64,000 nt of DNA from Chitinophagaceae bacterium (lineage in GTDB: Bacteria; Bacteroidota; Bacteroidia; Chitinophagales; Chitinophagaceae), in the NCBI GenBank assembly GCA_019638595.1, contig JAHBTJ010000009.1, positions 1 through 64,000 of the forward strand, written 5' to 3'. Shown here one piece after another: positions 27,360-38,100 of the stretch. A program made the position numbers and the translations under genes. Each line of letters starts with the position of its first letter. Within the stretch, counting starts at the first letter, position 1. The notes below the pieces were generated by a model. It worked only from the letters and a program-made list of their open reading frames with translations, had not been told where the DNA came from and searched no databases.

Positions 27360-27740
27360 TTATTTTATTACATATATTTTCCCGTCATAAGCTAGTTCGT
27401 TGTTTTTTACCTTCTCCAGCAAAAACGAATTAACTTCTTCTTCTGTAATATGAAACTTTTCACTTTCCACAAATCGATAAAAGCCCCATTCAGTAAATCC
27501 AATATTGTCGTTGTTAAATTCTATGTCAACGTTTAAATTTTTGAAAATAAATTGGCATCCCGAACCGTGAAAAACGTATCCTTTAATATTAGAGTCTTTA
27601 ATAGAAAGATTTCTTTCAGGAATCAACCTTTTATTTTTTTTTATTAAGATACTCTTTGTTCCAAAATTTTTTACAATGAAAACCAATATAGACTGGAATC
27701 TTTTTATAAAATCTGAATATATATTTTCTAAACTATTCAT
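27360..27740 (-). CDS. DUF6896-like protein, likely immunity to the ParB-like Rhs tip
   Basis: A 126-residue, soluble, AT-rich gene without signal peptide. The segment GYVFHGSGCQFIFKN then VDIEFNND and GFTEWGFYRFVE recalls the FHGxGC ... VDFDF ... GFDxWR pattern I remember for DUF6896, a family found beside polymorphic toxins. The family match is from memory and moderate. It starts 4 bases after the stop of the orphan Rhs tip, the normal position of an immunity gene. Inferred role: binds and blocks that toxin in the cytoplasm of the producer. Confidence 0.65.
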   Translation of the reverse strand: MNSLENIYSDFIKRFQSILVFIVKNFGTKSILIKKNKRLIPERNLSIKDSNIKGYVFHGSGCQFIFKNLNVDIEFNNDNIGFTEWGFYRFVESEKFHITEEEVNSFLLEKVKNNELAYDGKIYVIK

Positions 27741-27744
27741 ACAA

Positions 27745-28710
27745 CTACTTGAGTAAAGTTTTTAACAACCTACCATCAACCTTGAATGAGCTTTGCGCCG
27801 CTTTTGCAGCAGCATTTTGCAGCTCAAAAACATTCGAATAATTGCCTGGTGATGAAACATAATTGACGGGAACATTTATTCCTAAACGGGAAGCCGCATG
27901 TGCCCTGTGATGCCCATTCACAATATAGGATTTTCCATTGTTGAGAAATACATCGATTGGTCTTGTAATACCAATATCTTTTGCAGAATTCATAATAGAC
28001 GCAACATTTTGTGTGCTTTTTGTCCAGGTAATTCCATTTTCGGTTGCTATTAGTGTGCTGGGGTTCACCATATTTAAAGTCTCTACCGCTTCCGCTCCAG
28101 CGACTGCATTTTTCACCATCCCCGCTCCCTTACTCAACAACACTGCCTCTCCAACTTTTTCAGCCCCATATCCAACTGCATGCCCCAATTCATCACTGCT
28201 CATGTTGGGTATACTCTGAACACCTTCAACGATCTTTGCGCCAAACTGTGCTTTCTGCATAAGGGCTTCTGGTGATGAACCATTTACCATATTAACCGTT
28301 GCTGCAACTCCAGTTGCCAAGTTTTTCCAACCCTCCAATGTTCCTAAACTACCTATGAACTTTTTGGTTTCTATTCCTCCATCTTTAATTCCCTCCCATA
28401 AGTTTCTGAGAAATCCGGCTCCTGGTATTGTAGAATCTCCCAGCGGATCACTATACCTTATCGGGTTATTCATCATAGCAGCATAAGGAGATAGTGCTTC
28501 AAAGCTTTCTATTTTCGGGTCTACCTGCCAGAATCTTCCTATTTGCGGATCAAGATTTCGGTAACGCGCATCATACACGTTTAAATCAAAATCATTATTC
28601 TGCTCGATGCCATTATATTTGTACTTATTTTCAGGCTCTCCGAACGCTAATGCCTTAGAACTTATCCCGGCCATAGTCAGTCCGAACGGATAATAATGCG
28701 TCTCCTCCAA
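27745..28710 (-). CDS. orphan Rhs C-terminal cassette with ParB/Srx-like toxin domain
   Basis: A 321-residue frame beginning at a TTG ([15 protein letters not shown]), with an in-frame stop 9 codons upstream and no ATG. Residues 1-91 copy the Rhs core end of the intact protein ([29 protein letters not shown] at ~82-91). The new tip (~92-321) has a Gly/Ala-rich helical stretch, then IDVFLNNGKSYIVNGHHRAHAASRLG (written here in two parts: IDVFLNNGKSYIV and NGHHRAHAASRLG, with GHHR at 266-269). That is the substrate-binding core of the ParB/sulfiredoxin fold used as a nuclease or NTPase toxin. It lies 25 bases after a lipoprotein gene and 4 before its likely immunity gene. It may need recombination onto the main Rhs gene to be exported. 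Confidence 0.78.
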   Translation of the reverse strand: MEETHYYPFGLTMAGISSKALAFGEPENKYKYNGIEQNNDFDLNVYDARYRNLDPQIGRFWQVDPKIESFEALSPYAAMMNNPIRYSDPLGDSTIPGAGFLRNLWEGIKDGGIETKKFIGSLGTLEGWKNLATGVAATVNMVNGSSPEALMQKAQFGAKIVEGVQSIPNMSSDELGHAVGYGAEKVGEAVLLSKGAGMVKNAVAGAEAVETLNMVNPSTLIATENGITWTKSTQNVASIMNSAKDIGITRPIDVFLNNGKSYIVNGHHRAHAASRLGINVPVNYVSSPGNYSNVFELQNAAAKAAQSSFKVDGRLLKTLLK

Positions 28711-28734
28711 GAGTTTTATAGGAAAGAACTGAGC

Positions 28735-29376
28735 TTATGGATAGTCAAATCCAAATTTGATTTTAACGACTGTATCTTCCTTCAAATTAAACTCCATAAA
28801 ATAACCAGGTAAATTGTATTTTTTTAAAAATTGCGAAGAATTATAGTCGCTTATTCTATATGTTAATATTTCAAAGCCACCTTCTTCACTCATAGTATAA
28901 CTATTTCCCTTTATTTTTAATACTTCGTATTTTCTGATTCCTAATTTTAAGTTACTCTCTGTTATGAAATTATTATCAGAAATAGCTTTTATTTTTTTTG
29001 CATCAGTATTATATTCAATCATAAACTGGTAAATATCATTGTAACCAGAACCTGGGAAGGATATTAAGGTAAGCTTGATTTTCTTGTTTTTATTAGCCAA
29101 AGCAAGATGAGGTAATCCTTCTTCTTCAATCATTAAATCCTTTAAATCACCAATATGCTTCAAAATTGACTCGGGATTAGCTAATTCCAAATCATTAACC
29201 TTAACATCTGGAATAACCATATAATCTCTGGTTTCTATGGCAAGTGAATCTCTATCAGTTATACGATCGTAGTTTGGTTTTAAATTATTCTTATTTTTCA
29301 GATCGTTGCTATTTGTGCTGCTAGGGTTTTTACAACTGATTGTAAAAATTAGTATAGTTAATAATAGAAGTTTCAT
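28735..29376 (-). CDS. lipoprotein, likely immunity to the main Rhs toxin tip
   Basis: A 213-residue protein with a lipoprotein signal (LLLTILIFTISCKNPSS, Cys15). The residues after Cys lack the acidic run that sends lipoproteins to the surface in Bacteroidota, so a periplasmic place is likely. The body is AT-rich, of unknown family (LTLISFPGSGYNDIYQFMIE, KYNLPGYFMEF). It begins 11 bases after the stop of the big Rhs gene. Since that gene ends in a peptidoglycan-type enzyme domain acting in the periplasm, a periplasmic lipoprotein is the fitting immunity partner. Role inferred from position and compartment only. Confidence 0.65.
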   Translation of the reverse strand: MKLLLLTILIFTISCKNPSSTNSNDLKNKNNLKPNYDRITDRDSLAIETRDYMVIPDVKVNDLELANPESILKHIGDLKDLMIEEEGLPHLALANKNKKIKLTLISFPGSGYNDIYQFMIEYNTDAKKIKAISDNNFITESNLKLGIRKYEVLKIKGNSYTMSEEGGFEILTYRISDYNSSQFLKKYNLPGYFMEFNLKEDTVVKIKFGFDYP

Positions 29377-29387
29377 TCTGCTAAATT

Positions 29388-32300
29388 TTATTCTCCTGAA
29401 TTTCCCCTTCCATTTCTAGGTCTATTGTAATTGGGATTATTTGTAACATTTACATTTACGCTAATACTATTATTGGGATTATTAGCAAAATGATTTCTGA
29501 CATACCCTCTGAACTTTTGTAACATGTCTGCATTTTCTGCTAAACCTATGCAGCCCGCAGTTCCTACAGAAGGCACTTGGTCGGGATGTATTCTTAGCTG
29601 TGTTCTGTTTAATTCTGTATTATCCGACAAATAAACTTTAAAACCTACTCCATCTCTAACCATCCCACTCTCGGTTGTATTTACTATACTTGAGCCGGTA
29701 TACTCTCCATTCGGAGTAGGGCCGAAATCCCAAGGTCCACTAATTGCACTTAAGTTTTGTATTTCAGCTTCCACACCATTATTAAAGCCAACTTTCACAG
29801 ATAGATTCCCTTCAGATGTATATCTATCCCTATTTTCTTTATCAGTCCCTCCGCTTGCAGTTGCAGTTCCAGTAAAAGACATTGACATTGTGCTTGGTTC
29901 TGAAAGTTTTGAAGACAGTAATGAATTAGCAGCCTGTGCTTCCTGGACATTTGTAGTTGATTGAATAAGCCTTGTTGTGGAACTGCTCATAATTCCGTTG
30001 TTGTCATTAATCATATAAACCTTATTAACGTCATTACTAACAACTCTATGAACTTCTTGACCTTTCCGATTAAAGTAAATTATATCCTCTGGCGTCATTC
30101 CATCCGGATCTATAAACCTTATTGGATTATCAAAAGCATATGTATATGGAGAAAACCTTCTCATCTTATCCGCCAACGGATCCACCACATGCCATCTACC
30201 AATCTGCGCATCATACATCCTCGCTCCATAATCCAGCCATTCTAATCCTGAACCATCGGAGAACTCCTTTCGCTGTTCTTCCTTACCGTTGTATTTGTAC
30301 TTATTCTCAGCAATACCATTTAGAGCTTTTGAGCTTATCCCCGCCATTGTTAAACCGAATGGATAATAATGCGTCTCCTCCAGGATAGGGCCTCTGGTAT
30401 GAGCTACTTGCAAATTATCAAAGAGCACGTCCACCGGACTTTCATTGCTTACATAAATATACACATATCCGTTCTTTGTAGCGGGCTTGTTCGCCAGGTC
30501 CGTATGGGTTTTAACATTTCCGGCAGTGCCCACCTTGCTGAACCCGCGGGAGACCACCCTGAACTGTTCATCGAAGAATATAAAGTTGATATATGCCTTG
30601 GGTATGGTGGGCGCTGAGGCGGCATTATTGGTCTGGCTGGTTAAAAGTGAGTTGAGACCGGCGGTGGCGGTTCCGGCCGTGTTGACCTGTGCAGCCGTAA
30701 CGCCGCCATGCGCTGTAACGGCTATACTGCCGGAAGTACCGCCCAGCAGACCGGTAATGATATCCAGCACAGCGATGGCTTTGTTGGCAGCAACACCGCC
30801 GGTATTGTTTGAGGCGAAAAAGCTTTTACCAAAAATGCTCACCTTATCGCCTGCCATTACCTTAAGGGTAATACCCAGCCCGGTTTTGTTGGTATTGCCA
30901 TTGAGCTTATACATTTTGGCGCTGTTGGCGGTGGTGACGCTGTTGGGATTGGGATTGACCGGGGCGCCGTTGTTATTGACATACGCCGTTACGGCTGCCG
31001 GCTTGTTTACAATATGAGCGCTGTTGATGGTATAGTAGTTCTTTTCTATGGCTACTGCATTTGGACTGCCTGTGCCATTGATATTGCCTTCCAGGGTGGC
31101 AGCGGGGTAAATATCCTGCTTCTGTTCTTCCGTAAGCACCATCCGTATATTGCCCAGGTGGTCTTTGAGAAAGTAGTCATAAGTAAGTCCGGTAAGGGTA
31201 TTGGGTGATGTGGCATTTGCGAACAGGGGTCTTATTCTGCCTTCTTCATGTGCTGCCAGTTGCAGCTTGTTTGTATAGTTGGGATTGTTTGGGTCGGCAG
31301 GACTGATGGTTTTAGTTTCATACACAAACCCGCTAATATAGTTGGTGGTGGTGGTGATGGTTTTATTGCCATTGGCCGCGGTAGGGCTTTCCGCGGTTAC
31401 TTTTCTGAGCTTGCCGCCGGCGGCATTGTAGGTATAGGTGATGGTGCCTTTGCCGGTTACGGTGATCACCTGTGGCAGGTTCAGGTGGTTATAGGTAATG
31501 GAGCTGATGTTTTTATTAAGATCCTTGCTGAGGTTGCCGTTTACATCGTAGGTATAGTCGTTACCCGTACCATTGCTGCCGTCATTAAAATCGCCCAATT
31601 TATTGTCGGCGCTGATGGCATCTTTTACTTTGAGCAGCCTGTTGCTGTTGCTGTTGTAGGTATAGGTCAAACTGTCTATTGTTGAGGAAGCTTCAAGCTT
31701 CAGCCCTTTTTGGGTCATGGTGAGTATATTGCTGTTGGCATCATAGGTCAGCCCGCTTACAGAAAAGTCTACCCCGGCGGAGGTATTAAAGGTGGCGCCG
31801 GAGGTGTTCTGGGCAAAAGTAGCGGCGGTGAGCCGGTTAGCAGCATCGTAGCTATATCTGAACCTTCTTGTTCTCTGGTCGCCTTCGCTTTTCCAGAGCA
31901 CGCCGGCTATGTTGCCGCTGTACTGTGCGGTAAAGGTGCTCAGGCTGGGATTTTTGTCGTAGCCCAGCTCAAAGCCAAAATACCGGTCGTTGTTGGATGT
32001 TTCTGCTATATATTTTTTGTTAATACTCAGCAGCCATCCACGGATATTGTACTGATTTTCTGCTATGGATAATGGTGCAGCGGTAGGTTGTCCCAAAGCG
32101 TCGGGCTTGTGGCCCAGACCTTTCTTTTTGAGTTGTCCCAGGGCATCATATTCCAGCCTGCTGACGGTGGTGTAAGGGATGGAGCCGATGGCAGTGCCGA
32201 TCTGGCTATGGTGCATTTTCTTGTCTGTTTTAACCAAACGCCCCAGGTTGTCGTAAGCGTATTTGGTTACCATGTAGCTGGTTTGAGCCACCGCGCCCCC

Positions 32301-33887
32301 CGAAGCGGGAACTACCTGCTTTTGCAGCGTTACCAGGGGCTGACCCGCCCAACTGTACTGGGTGGTTAATACATCGCTGCCGCTCAGGTGATTTTTGTTT
32401 TTTACCTGTATGAGCCGGGCCTTGGCATCGTAGATATTAACGGAATAGGTAGAAGTGGAGGTACCGATGATACGGGTCTCCGTCCAGGTGACCAGCCCCC
32501 GGGTCTGATCGGAAGGGGTGAGCTGCTGTGCATAATCAGGGGTGGTATTGTAGCTGGTAATAAAACCATAGGTGGTATTGATCTGAGCTGCATCCAGGTT
32601 GTTCGTAAGCGTGGAAGCCGAAGGTATACCGCTGTAGTTGTCATAGCCGGTTTTGGTCAGATAGGTATAAGTACCGCCGGTGGGATAGGTCAGTGAGGTA
32701 CCGATATTATTACGGTGAGCCTGGGGCGATGAGGTATTTGTCCAGAGGCCTGTTTCTGTCGGTCGGTTTAGGTGATCATAGCGGGTAACCAGGTATTGGT
32801 TGGCAGCTTTCAATGTAGCGTCCTGCATCATCACCAGGCGGTCGCGCACATCATAGACCATATCTACCTGCCCGGCGCCGGGCACTTTTTTAACAATCAT
32901 GCGCTGGCGTTGGTCGTATTCATAGCGGAAGCATTGCTCGGTCAAAACAGTGGCATTGGTCAACACCCAATTGCTTTTAATGATTTCCACACCCTGTGGT
33001 TGTACCACACAACGCAGGTTGCCAAAGTCATCGTAGAGATAATAGGTGCAGAGCCAGTTGTCATGGTTTCTGCCGGAGCCGGCGTCTGCACTGGCGGTGA
33101 GCTGTACTTTTTTGAGGATGATTTTGCCTTCCTTGTCTTTGAATTCAATGACCTGCTTGTTGCGCTCGTCTATGGTAATGGTTTTATGCAATCGCCCGGC
33201 AGGGTAAGCGCCAGGGCTGTTGTAGGTACTGAAACTGCCCGTTGCGCCAATCGTTATATTCCATATACGTACGGCATCGGTGGCGGTGTTTATATAGTAT
33301 TTGGTTTTAACGGCCCGCCGGCTGGCTTCTGCGCTTTGGGTGTTGGTGCCTGCCCAGTTCTTACCGGGCGCATATTGTTCCTGCACCCGGTTGAGGGGGG
33401 ATGCTTCAAATATAGTGTACCCGTAAAAATGCGTCTCTTCCTGTCCGGCGAGGGGATTCTTACTTTCATCGGTCAGGTTATAGAAAGCGGGTTGCTCTGT
33501 TAGCGCTGCTGCCCGGTAAGCGCCGGTGGTGGCGGTAGACACATAGGGCAGGTGTTGTTTGTCCTGTCTGCCAAAGGCATCGTATTCCACTGGTTGTACC
33601 AGGTCTGTTGCTGCTACCCCGGTTGCCATCGATCCTTGCTTTGTCACTGTCTGCAACGGTCTGCCCAACCCATCGAAATACTGCGTGGTCTGCTGCACTT
33701 CCCGCAAAGGACGGGTGATCAAAGTATTGCCGTTCTGCTGGGGCACCTTCGCATCCCAGGTGCGGATGTAGTTTACCTGGGCGGTAGATAAATGGCTGAA
33801 GAACAGGAAAGTGATCCCGGTAATGAGGAAGAATAACCAGCTAACACCTGATGCCGGTCTTCCCTGTTTATATGAAGTGTTTTGCAT
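29388..33887 (-). CDS. Rhs/YD-repeat polymorphic toxin with L,D-transpeptidase-like tip
   Basis: A 1499-residue protein. It starts with a signal peptide (~1-36, ending SHLSTAQ), then a DUF6443-type N terminus ([15 protein letters not shown]), a long series of YD repeats ([27 protein letters not shown]) that would build a closed beta cocoon, and the core end with IGRWHVVDP and [10 protein letters not shown] (D1260-G1263). The tip, 1264-1499, contains [20 protein letters not shown] split as RIHPDQ and GTAGCIGL, with H1434 and C1446. This is the HxnGCI pattern of L,D-transpeptidase/DUF2778-like cysteine enzymes that act on peptidoglycan. Two candidate cassettes follow downstream. The gene is probably co-transcribed with the DUF5977 protein 23 bases upstream. 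Target and export route are inferred. Confidence 0.88.
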   Translation of the reverse strand: MQNTSYKQGRPASGVSWLFFLITGITFLFFSHLSTAQVNYIRTWDAKVPQQNGNTLITRPLREVQQTTQYFDGLGRPLQTVTKQGSMATGVAATDLVQPVEYDAFGRQDKQHLPYVSTATTGAYRAAALTEQPAFYNLTDESKNPLAGQEETHFYGYTIFEASPLNRVQEQYAPGKNWAGTNTQSAEASRRAVKTKYYINTATDAVRIWNITIGATGSFSTYNSPGAYPAGRLHKTITIDERNKQVIEFKDKEGKIILKKVQLTASADAGSGRNHDNWLCTYYLYDDFGNLRCVVQPQGVEIIKSNWVLTNATVLTEQCFRYEYDQRQRMIVKKVPGAGQVDMVYDVRDRLVMMQDATLKAANQYLVTRYDHLNRPTETGLWTNTSSPQAHRNNIGTSLTYPTGGTYTYLTKTGYDNYSGIPSASTLTNNLDAAQINTTYGFITSYNTTPDYAQQLTPSDQTRGLVTWTETRIIGTSTSTYSVNIYDAKARLIQVKNKNHLSGSDVLTTQYSWAGQPLVTLQKQVVPASGGAVAQTSYMVTKYAYDNLGRLVKTDKKMHHSQIGTAIGSIPYTTVSRLEYDALGQLKKKGLGHKPDALGQPTAAPLSIAENQYNIRGWLLSINKKYIAETSNNDRYFGFELGYDKNPSLSTFTAQYSGNIAGVLWKSEGDQRTRRFRYSYDAANRLTAATFAQNTSGATFNTSAGVDFSVSGLTYDANSNILTMTQKGLKLEASSTIDSLTYTYNSNSNRLLKVKDAISADNKLGDFNDGSNGTGNDYTYDVNGNLSKDLNKNISSITYNHLNLPQVITVTGKGTITYTYNAAGGKLRKVTAESPTAANGNKTITTTTNYISGFVYETKTISPADPNNPNYTNKLQLAAHEEGRIRPLFANATSPNTLTGLTYDYFLKDHLGNIRMVLTEEQKQDIYPAATLEGNINGTGSPNAVAIEKNYYTINSAHIVNKPAAVTAYVNNNGAPVNPNPNSVTTANSAKMYKLNGNTNKTGLGITLKVMAGDKVSIFGKSFFASNNTGGVAANKAIAVLDIITGLLGGTSGSIAVTAHGGVTAAQVNTAGTATAGLNSLLTSQTNNAASAPTIPKAYINFIFFDEQFRVVSRGFSKVGTAGNVKTHTDLANKPATKNGYVYIYVSNESPVDVLFDNLQVAHTRGPILEETHYYPFGLTMAGISSKALNGIAENKYKYNGKEEQRKEFSDGSGLEWLDYGARMYDAQIGRWHVVDPLADKMRRFSPYTYAFDNPIRFIDPDGMTPEDIIYFNRKGQEVHRVVSNDVNKVYMINDNNGIMSSSTTRLIQSTTNVQEAQAANSLLSSKLSEPSTMSMSFTGTATASGGTDKENRDRYTSEGNLSVKVGFNNGVEAEIQNLSAISGPWDFGPTPNGEYTGSSIVNTTESGMVRDGVGFKVYLSDNTELNRTQLRIHPDQVPSVGTAGCIGLAENADMLQKFRGYVRNHFANNPNNSISVNVNVTNNPNYNRPRNGRGNSGE

Positions 33888-33910
33888 ATAGCTGTAGGGT
33901 TATATTTATA

Positions 33911-36900
33911 TTAATTTGTTGGGCATGCACTTGAACTAGATTGTGACATATCGGATGTTCGGGTTCCATCAGACCATTTGTAATAATATATACAAACCCA
34001 TTGTGATCCATCATGGTAGCTACCAACATCAACTCTTGTACCAACAGCACATACGCCGTTAATACATTTTTTATTTACTCCGGAGCAGTTACTGCTATTG
34101 CAAGGAACTGTGCAGGCGCCATTTGTATTGGCATAAGCCTGCCCGTTAGCATTTACGTCATTCTGCGCCTTGGTGTCTGCGTCTGCCTGGCTTACTGTTG
34201 AGGTATATTTTCCGGCGGGTACTGTATAGGTGACACTGCTGCCGGTTGACCCGCTGCTACAATTATTACGGGTAAAGGTGCCACTTTTCGCAGCGCTGTT
34301 GTAGGTTGTAGTTCCACAATTTTCCTGCTCTCCGGCATAATTGTAACAGATTCTTTTTATGATATTTTTATCGTGGTCTCTGATCAATACCAATCGTTGA
34401 AAGCCGTCGTATTCGTAATAAGTTGTGCGATTATTGATATCTGTCTCACTGGTAATGCCTACTAAGGGTTCATAGGTATAGGTAGTTACTAACGTATTGG
34501 GTATAGTACGAAAGTTATTTACCAGGTTTCGAACATTAAGATCATTATTGGATATGGCGGTTGCTGCATTTATCTGAGATTGTGATACTTTTGAAATCGC
34601 GGTTGTATAGTCTGTACCAATAATTTTTGCTACAGGATATTGTCCATTATATCCCCATAAATAGATTTCTTTAACATCGTTAGCTTTTTGTCGTTCAAGG
34701 AGGTTACCGCTAGCATCGTAGCGATTAAAGTGAAATTTATCTTCTATAGGAGCACTTCCTGTACACGCCCTTACTTTGGATATTGCAATATTATCCTGAT
34801 CAAAAATATGATATACACCTTTCTTTGTGGAAGTTAATTTGTTGTTTACAATTATCCTTTCCTCAATAGGCAAAGAAATTACGTTTCTCTCCACTAGTTC
34901 GTATAGTGCTGCTATTTCAGAACTAAAGCTGTCATAATAACTTTTGTTACATTTTTTGTGTTCCTGTCTACATGTGTTTATAGAAGCTACCAGGTTTAAC
35001 ACACCGTTTTCAAAAGTAGTCTGACAGGCTTGATAATCTGCTCTAGCCCGGTTAGATAAACCTTCATTACCGTATATTCCATAGTTATCTCTAAAAGCCT
35101 TAACGGCAGGTGTTTGGCATTGATATAAACTTACTTTCAAAGCCTTTAGCTTTGCCACAAAATTGGTTTCGCAATTATTTGCACAGTTTGCAACTGGCAG
35201 CTTATCAGCAGTATATTTGATATGCTGTGTGGTGGTTTCATTCTTACTGGTTTTGGTAATAATTTCGGTAGGTAATGGAACAACCTTGTTAGCATAATTG
35301 TATTTTGTTGTTGTAATCATAGAAGTTGCACCTGCATAATTTGTTACGATAACAGAGTCTTCAACATATTTATGGGATTGTAACGATTCTTCTGAAGTTT
35401 TAAACTCTGAATGGATACCTCCTGTTGCTGGAAAGCCAAGCCCCCAAAATCGATTAAATCCTGTAATATGGCTACTACTATCAAAAAGCGTCATGTTAGA
35501 TAAAATAAATTTTACCTTGTTTTTTTCCGGATCAACAAGATTTTTATACACGAATCGGACTTCATTCAATAGCTTAAAGCTATTATTCTCATAAGAGTAT
35601 ACTTTTTTATTTAATAATAGGGATCGTAAATCACCATTATCAAATTTATAGAATGGTAAAAAAGGTGTCACCCAGTCAGTAGCCTTCCAATAGGTATATA
35701 CAATTTTACCATTGTTGGTTGGGCTAGCTACATCTTTTTGTATTTCTTCTACTTGCTCATACGATACAGATGAATTGTTGGCAGATCCGATAGGTACAGT
35801 TAAATTTTCTGTATAGGTGCGATACCTTAGTCCGGAACCTCCCAATTTTTGACCTACATTTTCATATTTATCAAATCCCAATACACTTTTTGCGAGTTTA
35901 TCGAAATCGCCTTCAAATAGGTTCGAATTAAAATAAGGTTTCAAATAGCTATATGTTTTCATAATGCCTTTGCCGGTAGTAGGATCTGATAGTTGCTGTT
36001 CCTTTATTCGCAAGCCTCCACATAAAACTGTTTCGGAAACAGGCGTTGATGTGACTGTGTAATCTTTATACTTTCCTGTTAACGACGCATCTAACCTAAA
36101 AGCAAATGATCCATTATTACTTAAAGCATTGGCATCATTAAACTTCAACTGATATCTATGTGAAGGATCTATAGTCAGATATACTTCATCTGTCCTCGTA
36201 TTTAAATATGGATTTTGTATAAAATCACCATCCCATTGCCATCGCTTTAATGTTTGACCAGTGGTAAGATCAATTAAAGAGACATCAATTTTGTTAGCAT
36301 TACAATTAGGGTCTGTAACAGGATTACAAAAACGATTCACTCGAAATCGAAATATCACATTATAATAAAATGTTTCATCTCCCCCCATCGCGCTATATGT
36401 AGTTACCGATTGGGTAAGTAGCTGCTGGGGTTCATTAAATGTAAGTGTAGCATAACTCAAGTCTCCCGGTCCTCCATATATATTGGAAATACTTTTCGAA
36501 AACCACGAGAAGGTCGTATCGCGATTCACGTAAGTTCTCTCGATTTGGTTTGGTTCAAATTTAAACTGAGCTTCACCTCCGGTTGGATATTTAATACTTT
36601 TCAATGTGCCTACCATCAAAAAATTACTATTTGCCTTACGACCATGGGCCACGCTAATAGGAGATTCGGTGCTAGCGCCAAAACCTATGCTCTTGACAAG
36701 AAGTCGATTCTCAATTTTTGAATTATTAAAATACCCCCATAAATCTTCAGAATGAGGTTTAAGTTCATTATATGGAGGAACTTCAAATTGTTGATAGGAA
36801 GAGTATAAAAACACATAAGGTTTAGATGATACCCCGCCTGCACTTATTTCCGTACAACTGTCCAAACGCAGCCCATTTTTCTCCGTCACCTCTATACCGC

Positions 36901-37978
36901 TATTCTTAAACTTAGAATATGAAAATTTAAAAGACTTGAGTAAACCTTTCTGGTTATAAATCTTAATATTATCCAATTGTTTAATTTGCGTTCCCGGACT
37001 AGTCGAATATGCATACGTTATTCTTCCATTTGTAAAAATAATTTCAGTAAGTAATTTGCCACTTGTGCTTGATTGCACCAAGGACGAAGTGTAGTTGACA
37101 TTACTTAAGGTAGAGGTTCCACCAAAGTTTGGAATAAATTCTTCATTAATTGAATTTGATTTATTGTACATAGAAGTCTCGTAAGCCAAATCATATTTTA
37201 AAGTAATTGAATTATGTTTATTAACCGAAACGATGTTTGTTAGGTGCCATGTAGAAGGATATGGGTAACCATCTTCGTTGGTTAGGCCAGGAGAACCCCA
37301 TGTGGACTGCTCCCTGTAATCAATGCCCTGCAATGATTTTCCAAACACATATAAAGTACCCTCTTCGTCTACCACTTGTATTGTTTTCCAGTCATCAAGA
37401 AAAGTTATTTTTAAGGGAGTGTGTGGGAAAGTTAAAATCTCGGGAGGAAGCCCTTTTGCAACTCTGTTTTTAAACATGAATTTTCCTGTCTTGCCTGCAA
37501 AATTGTAGTAGAAGATATCGGGTTGTCCATCCATTTTATACTGTTCATTTACGTTCATTCCTGTATATAATGCATTCATTTTATTGGAGTAATCAGGGTC
37601 CTGAGGATCAGGAAAAATTATATTGTAAAAGCCATTAGTACGCTCGTCATAAATTCCTTGTTTTACACGAACAATATTCCCGCCAGAATTCAATGCCCAT
37701 CCAAGACCTACGGAGGATGCTTGGTCCATAACTTTTATTCCGGATGCATGGTAACTTATAGAAATGGGAATTGTAATGTCTGATGACTGTATTGTGTACA
37801 ATGGAATTGATATATTAGGAACTCCTGTTTCTAATGTAACTGGAATCTCTGCATATCTTCCCAAAGAAGCAGCATTAGGGGATGGTTGAATGATGTTGGG
37901 ATAAGGATTATTAAAGGTTTGAACTCTTGCAGTACTATTAACCAATAGGAAAAATAAGCTAACAATAATCTTCTTCAT
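33911..37978 (-). CDS. large secreted DUF5977-type YD/Rhs-associated protein
   Basis: 1355 residues with a signal peptide (KKIIVSLFFLLVNSTARVQ). The N terminus (ETGVPNISIPLYTIQ, ITIPISISYHASGIKV, GLGWALNSGGNIVR) is the start typical of Bacteroidota SpvB/Rhs-linked surface proteins. Later come RHS-like strands (YHIFDQDN, RYDASGNLLERQ, YYEYDGFQRLVLIRD). Near the C terminus a DUF5977 repeat (YTVPAGKYTSTVSQADAD) precedes a Cys-rich end (CNSSNCSGVNKKC). It lies 23 bases before the Rhs toxin gene in the same direction. Inferred role: partner or shell subunit of the Rhs protein, possibly surface-exposed. AT content is higher than in core genes. Confidence 0.8.
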   Translation of the reverse strand: MKKIIVSLFFLLVNSTARVQTFNNPYPNIIQPSPNAASLGRYAEIPVTLETGVPNISIPLYTIQSSDITIPISISYHASGIKVMDQASSVGLGWALNSGGNIVRVKQGIYDERTNGFYNIIFPDPQDPDYSNKMNALYTGMNVNEQYKMDGQPDIFYYNFAGKTGKFMFKNRVAKGLPPEILTFPHTPLKITFLDDWKTIQVVDEEGTLYVFGKSLQGIDYREQSTWGSPGLTNEDGYPYPSTWHLTNIVSVNKHNSITLKYDLAYETSMYNKSNSINEEFIPNFGGTSTLSNVNYTSSLVQSSTSGKLLTEIIFTNGRITYAYSTSPGTQIKQLDNIKIYNQKGLLKSFKFSYSKFKNSGIEVTEKNGLRLDSCTEISAGGVSSKPYVFLYSSYQQFEVPPYNELKPHSEDLWGYFNNSKIENRLLVKSIGFGASTESPISVAHGRKANSNFLMVGTLKSIKYPTGGEAQFKFEPNQIERTYVNRDTTFSWFSKSISNIYGGPGDLSYATLTFNEPQQLLTQSVTTYSAMGGDETFYYNVIFRFRVNRFCNPVTDPNCNANKIDVSLIDLTTGQTLKRWQWDGDFIQNPYLNTRTDEVYLTIDPSHRYQLKFNDANALSNNGSFAFRLDASLTGKYKDYTVTSTPVSETVLCGGLRIKEQQLSDPTTGKGIMKTYSYLKPYFNSNLFEGDFDKLAKSVLGFDKYENVGQKLGGSGLRYRTYTENLTVPIGSANNSSVSYEQVEEIQKDVASPTNNGKIVYTYWKATDWVTPFLPFYKFDNGDLRSLLLNKKVYSYENNSFKLLNEVRFVYKNLVDPEKNKVKFILSNMTLFDSSSHITGFNRFWGLGFPATGGIHSEFKTSEESLQSHKYVEDSVIVTNYAGATSMITTTKYNYANKVVPLPTEIITKTSKNETTTQHIKYTADKLPVANCANNCETNFVAKLKALKVSLYQCQTPAVKAFRDNYGIYGNEGLSNRARADYQACQTTFENGVLNLVASINTCRQEHKKCNKSYYDSFSSEIAALYELVERNVISLPIEERIIVNNKLTSTKKGVYHIFDQDNIAISKVRACTGSAPIEDKFHFNRYDASGNLLERQKANDVKEIYLWGYNGQYPVAKIIGTDYTTAISKVSQSQINAATAISNNDLNVRNLVNNFRTIPNTLVTTYTYEPLVGITSETDINNRTTYYEYDGFQRLVLIRDHDKNIIKRICYNYAGEQENCGTTTYNSAAKSGTFTRNNCSSGSTGSSVTYTVPAGKYTSTVSQADADTKAQNDVNANGQAYANTNGACTVPCNSSNCSGVNKKCINGVCAVGTRVDVGSYHDGSQWVCIYYYKWSDGTRTSDMSQSSSSACPTN

Positions 37979-38100
37979 AGATCTGACTTATTAAAAAAGT
38001 GAATATTTCGTAAACACGTTCTTTTCTTATATCTCGACAACTATCATGATTAAAGCGTCCTCACTAACACTATTTCATTATGAATTATAGCATTTCTGTT

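Noticed and set aside
30369-33791. Several long plus-strand frames across the Rhs gene (for example 32772-33503, 30487-31017)
   Set aside because: They are antisense shadows of the repetitive Rhs reading frame, without family motifs.
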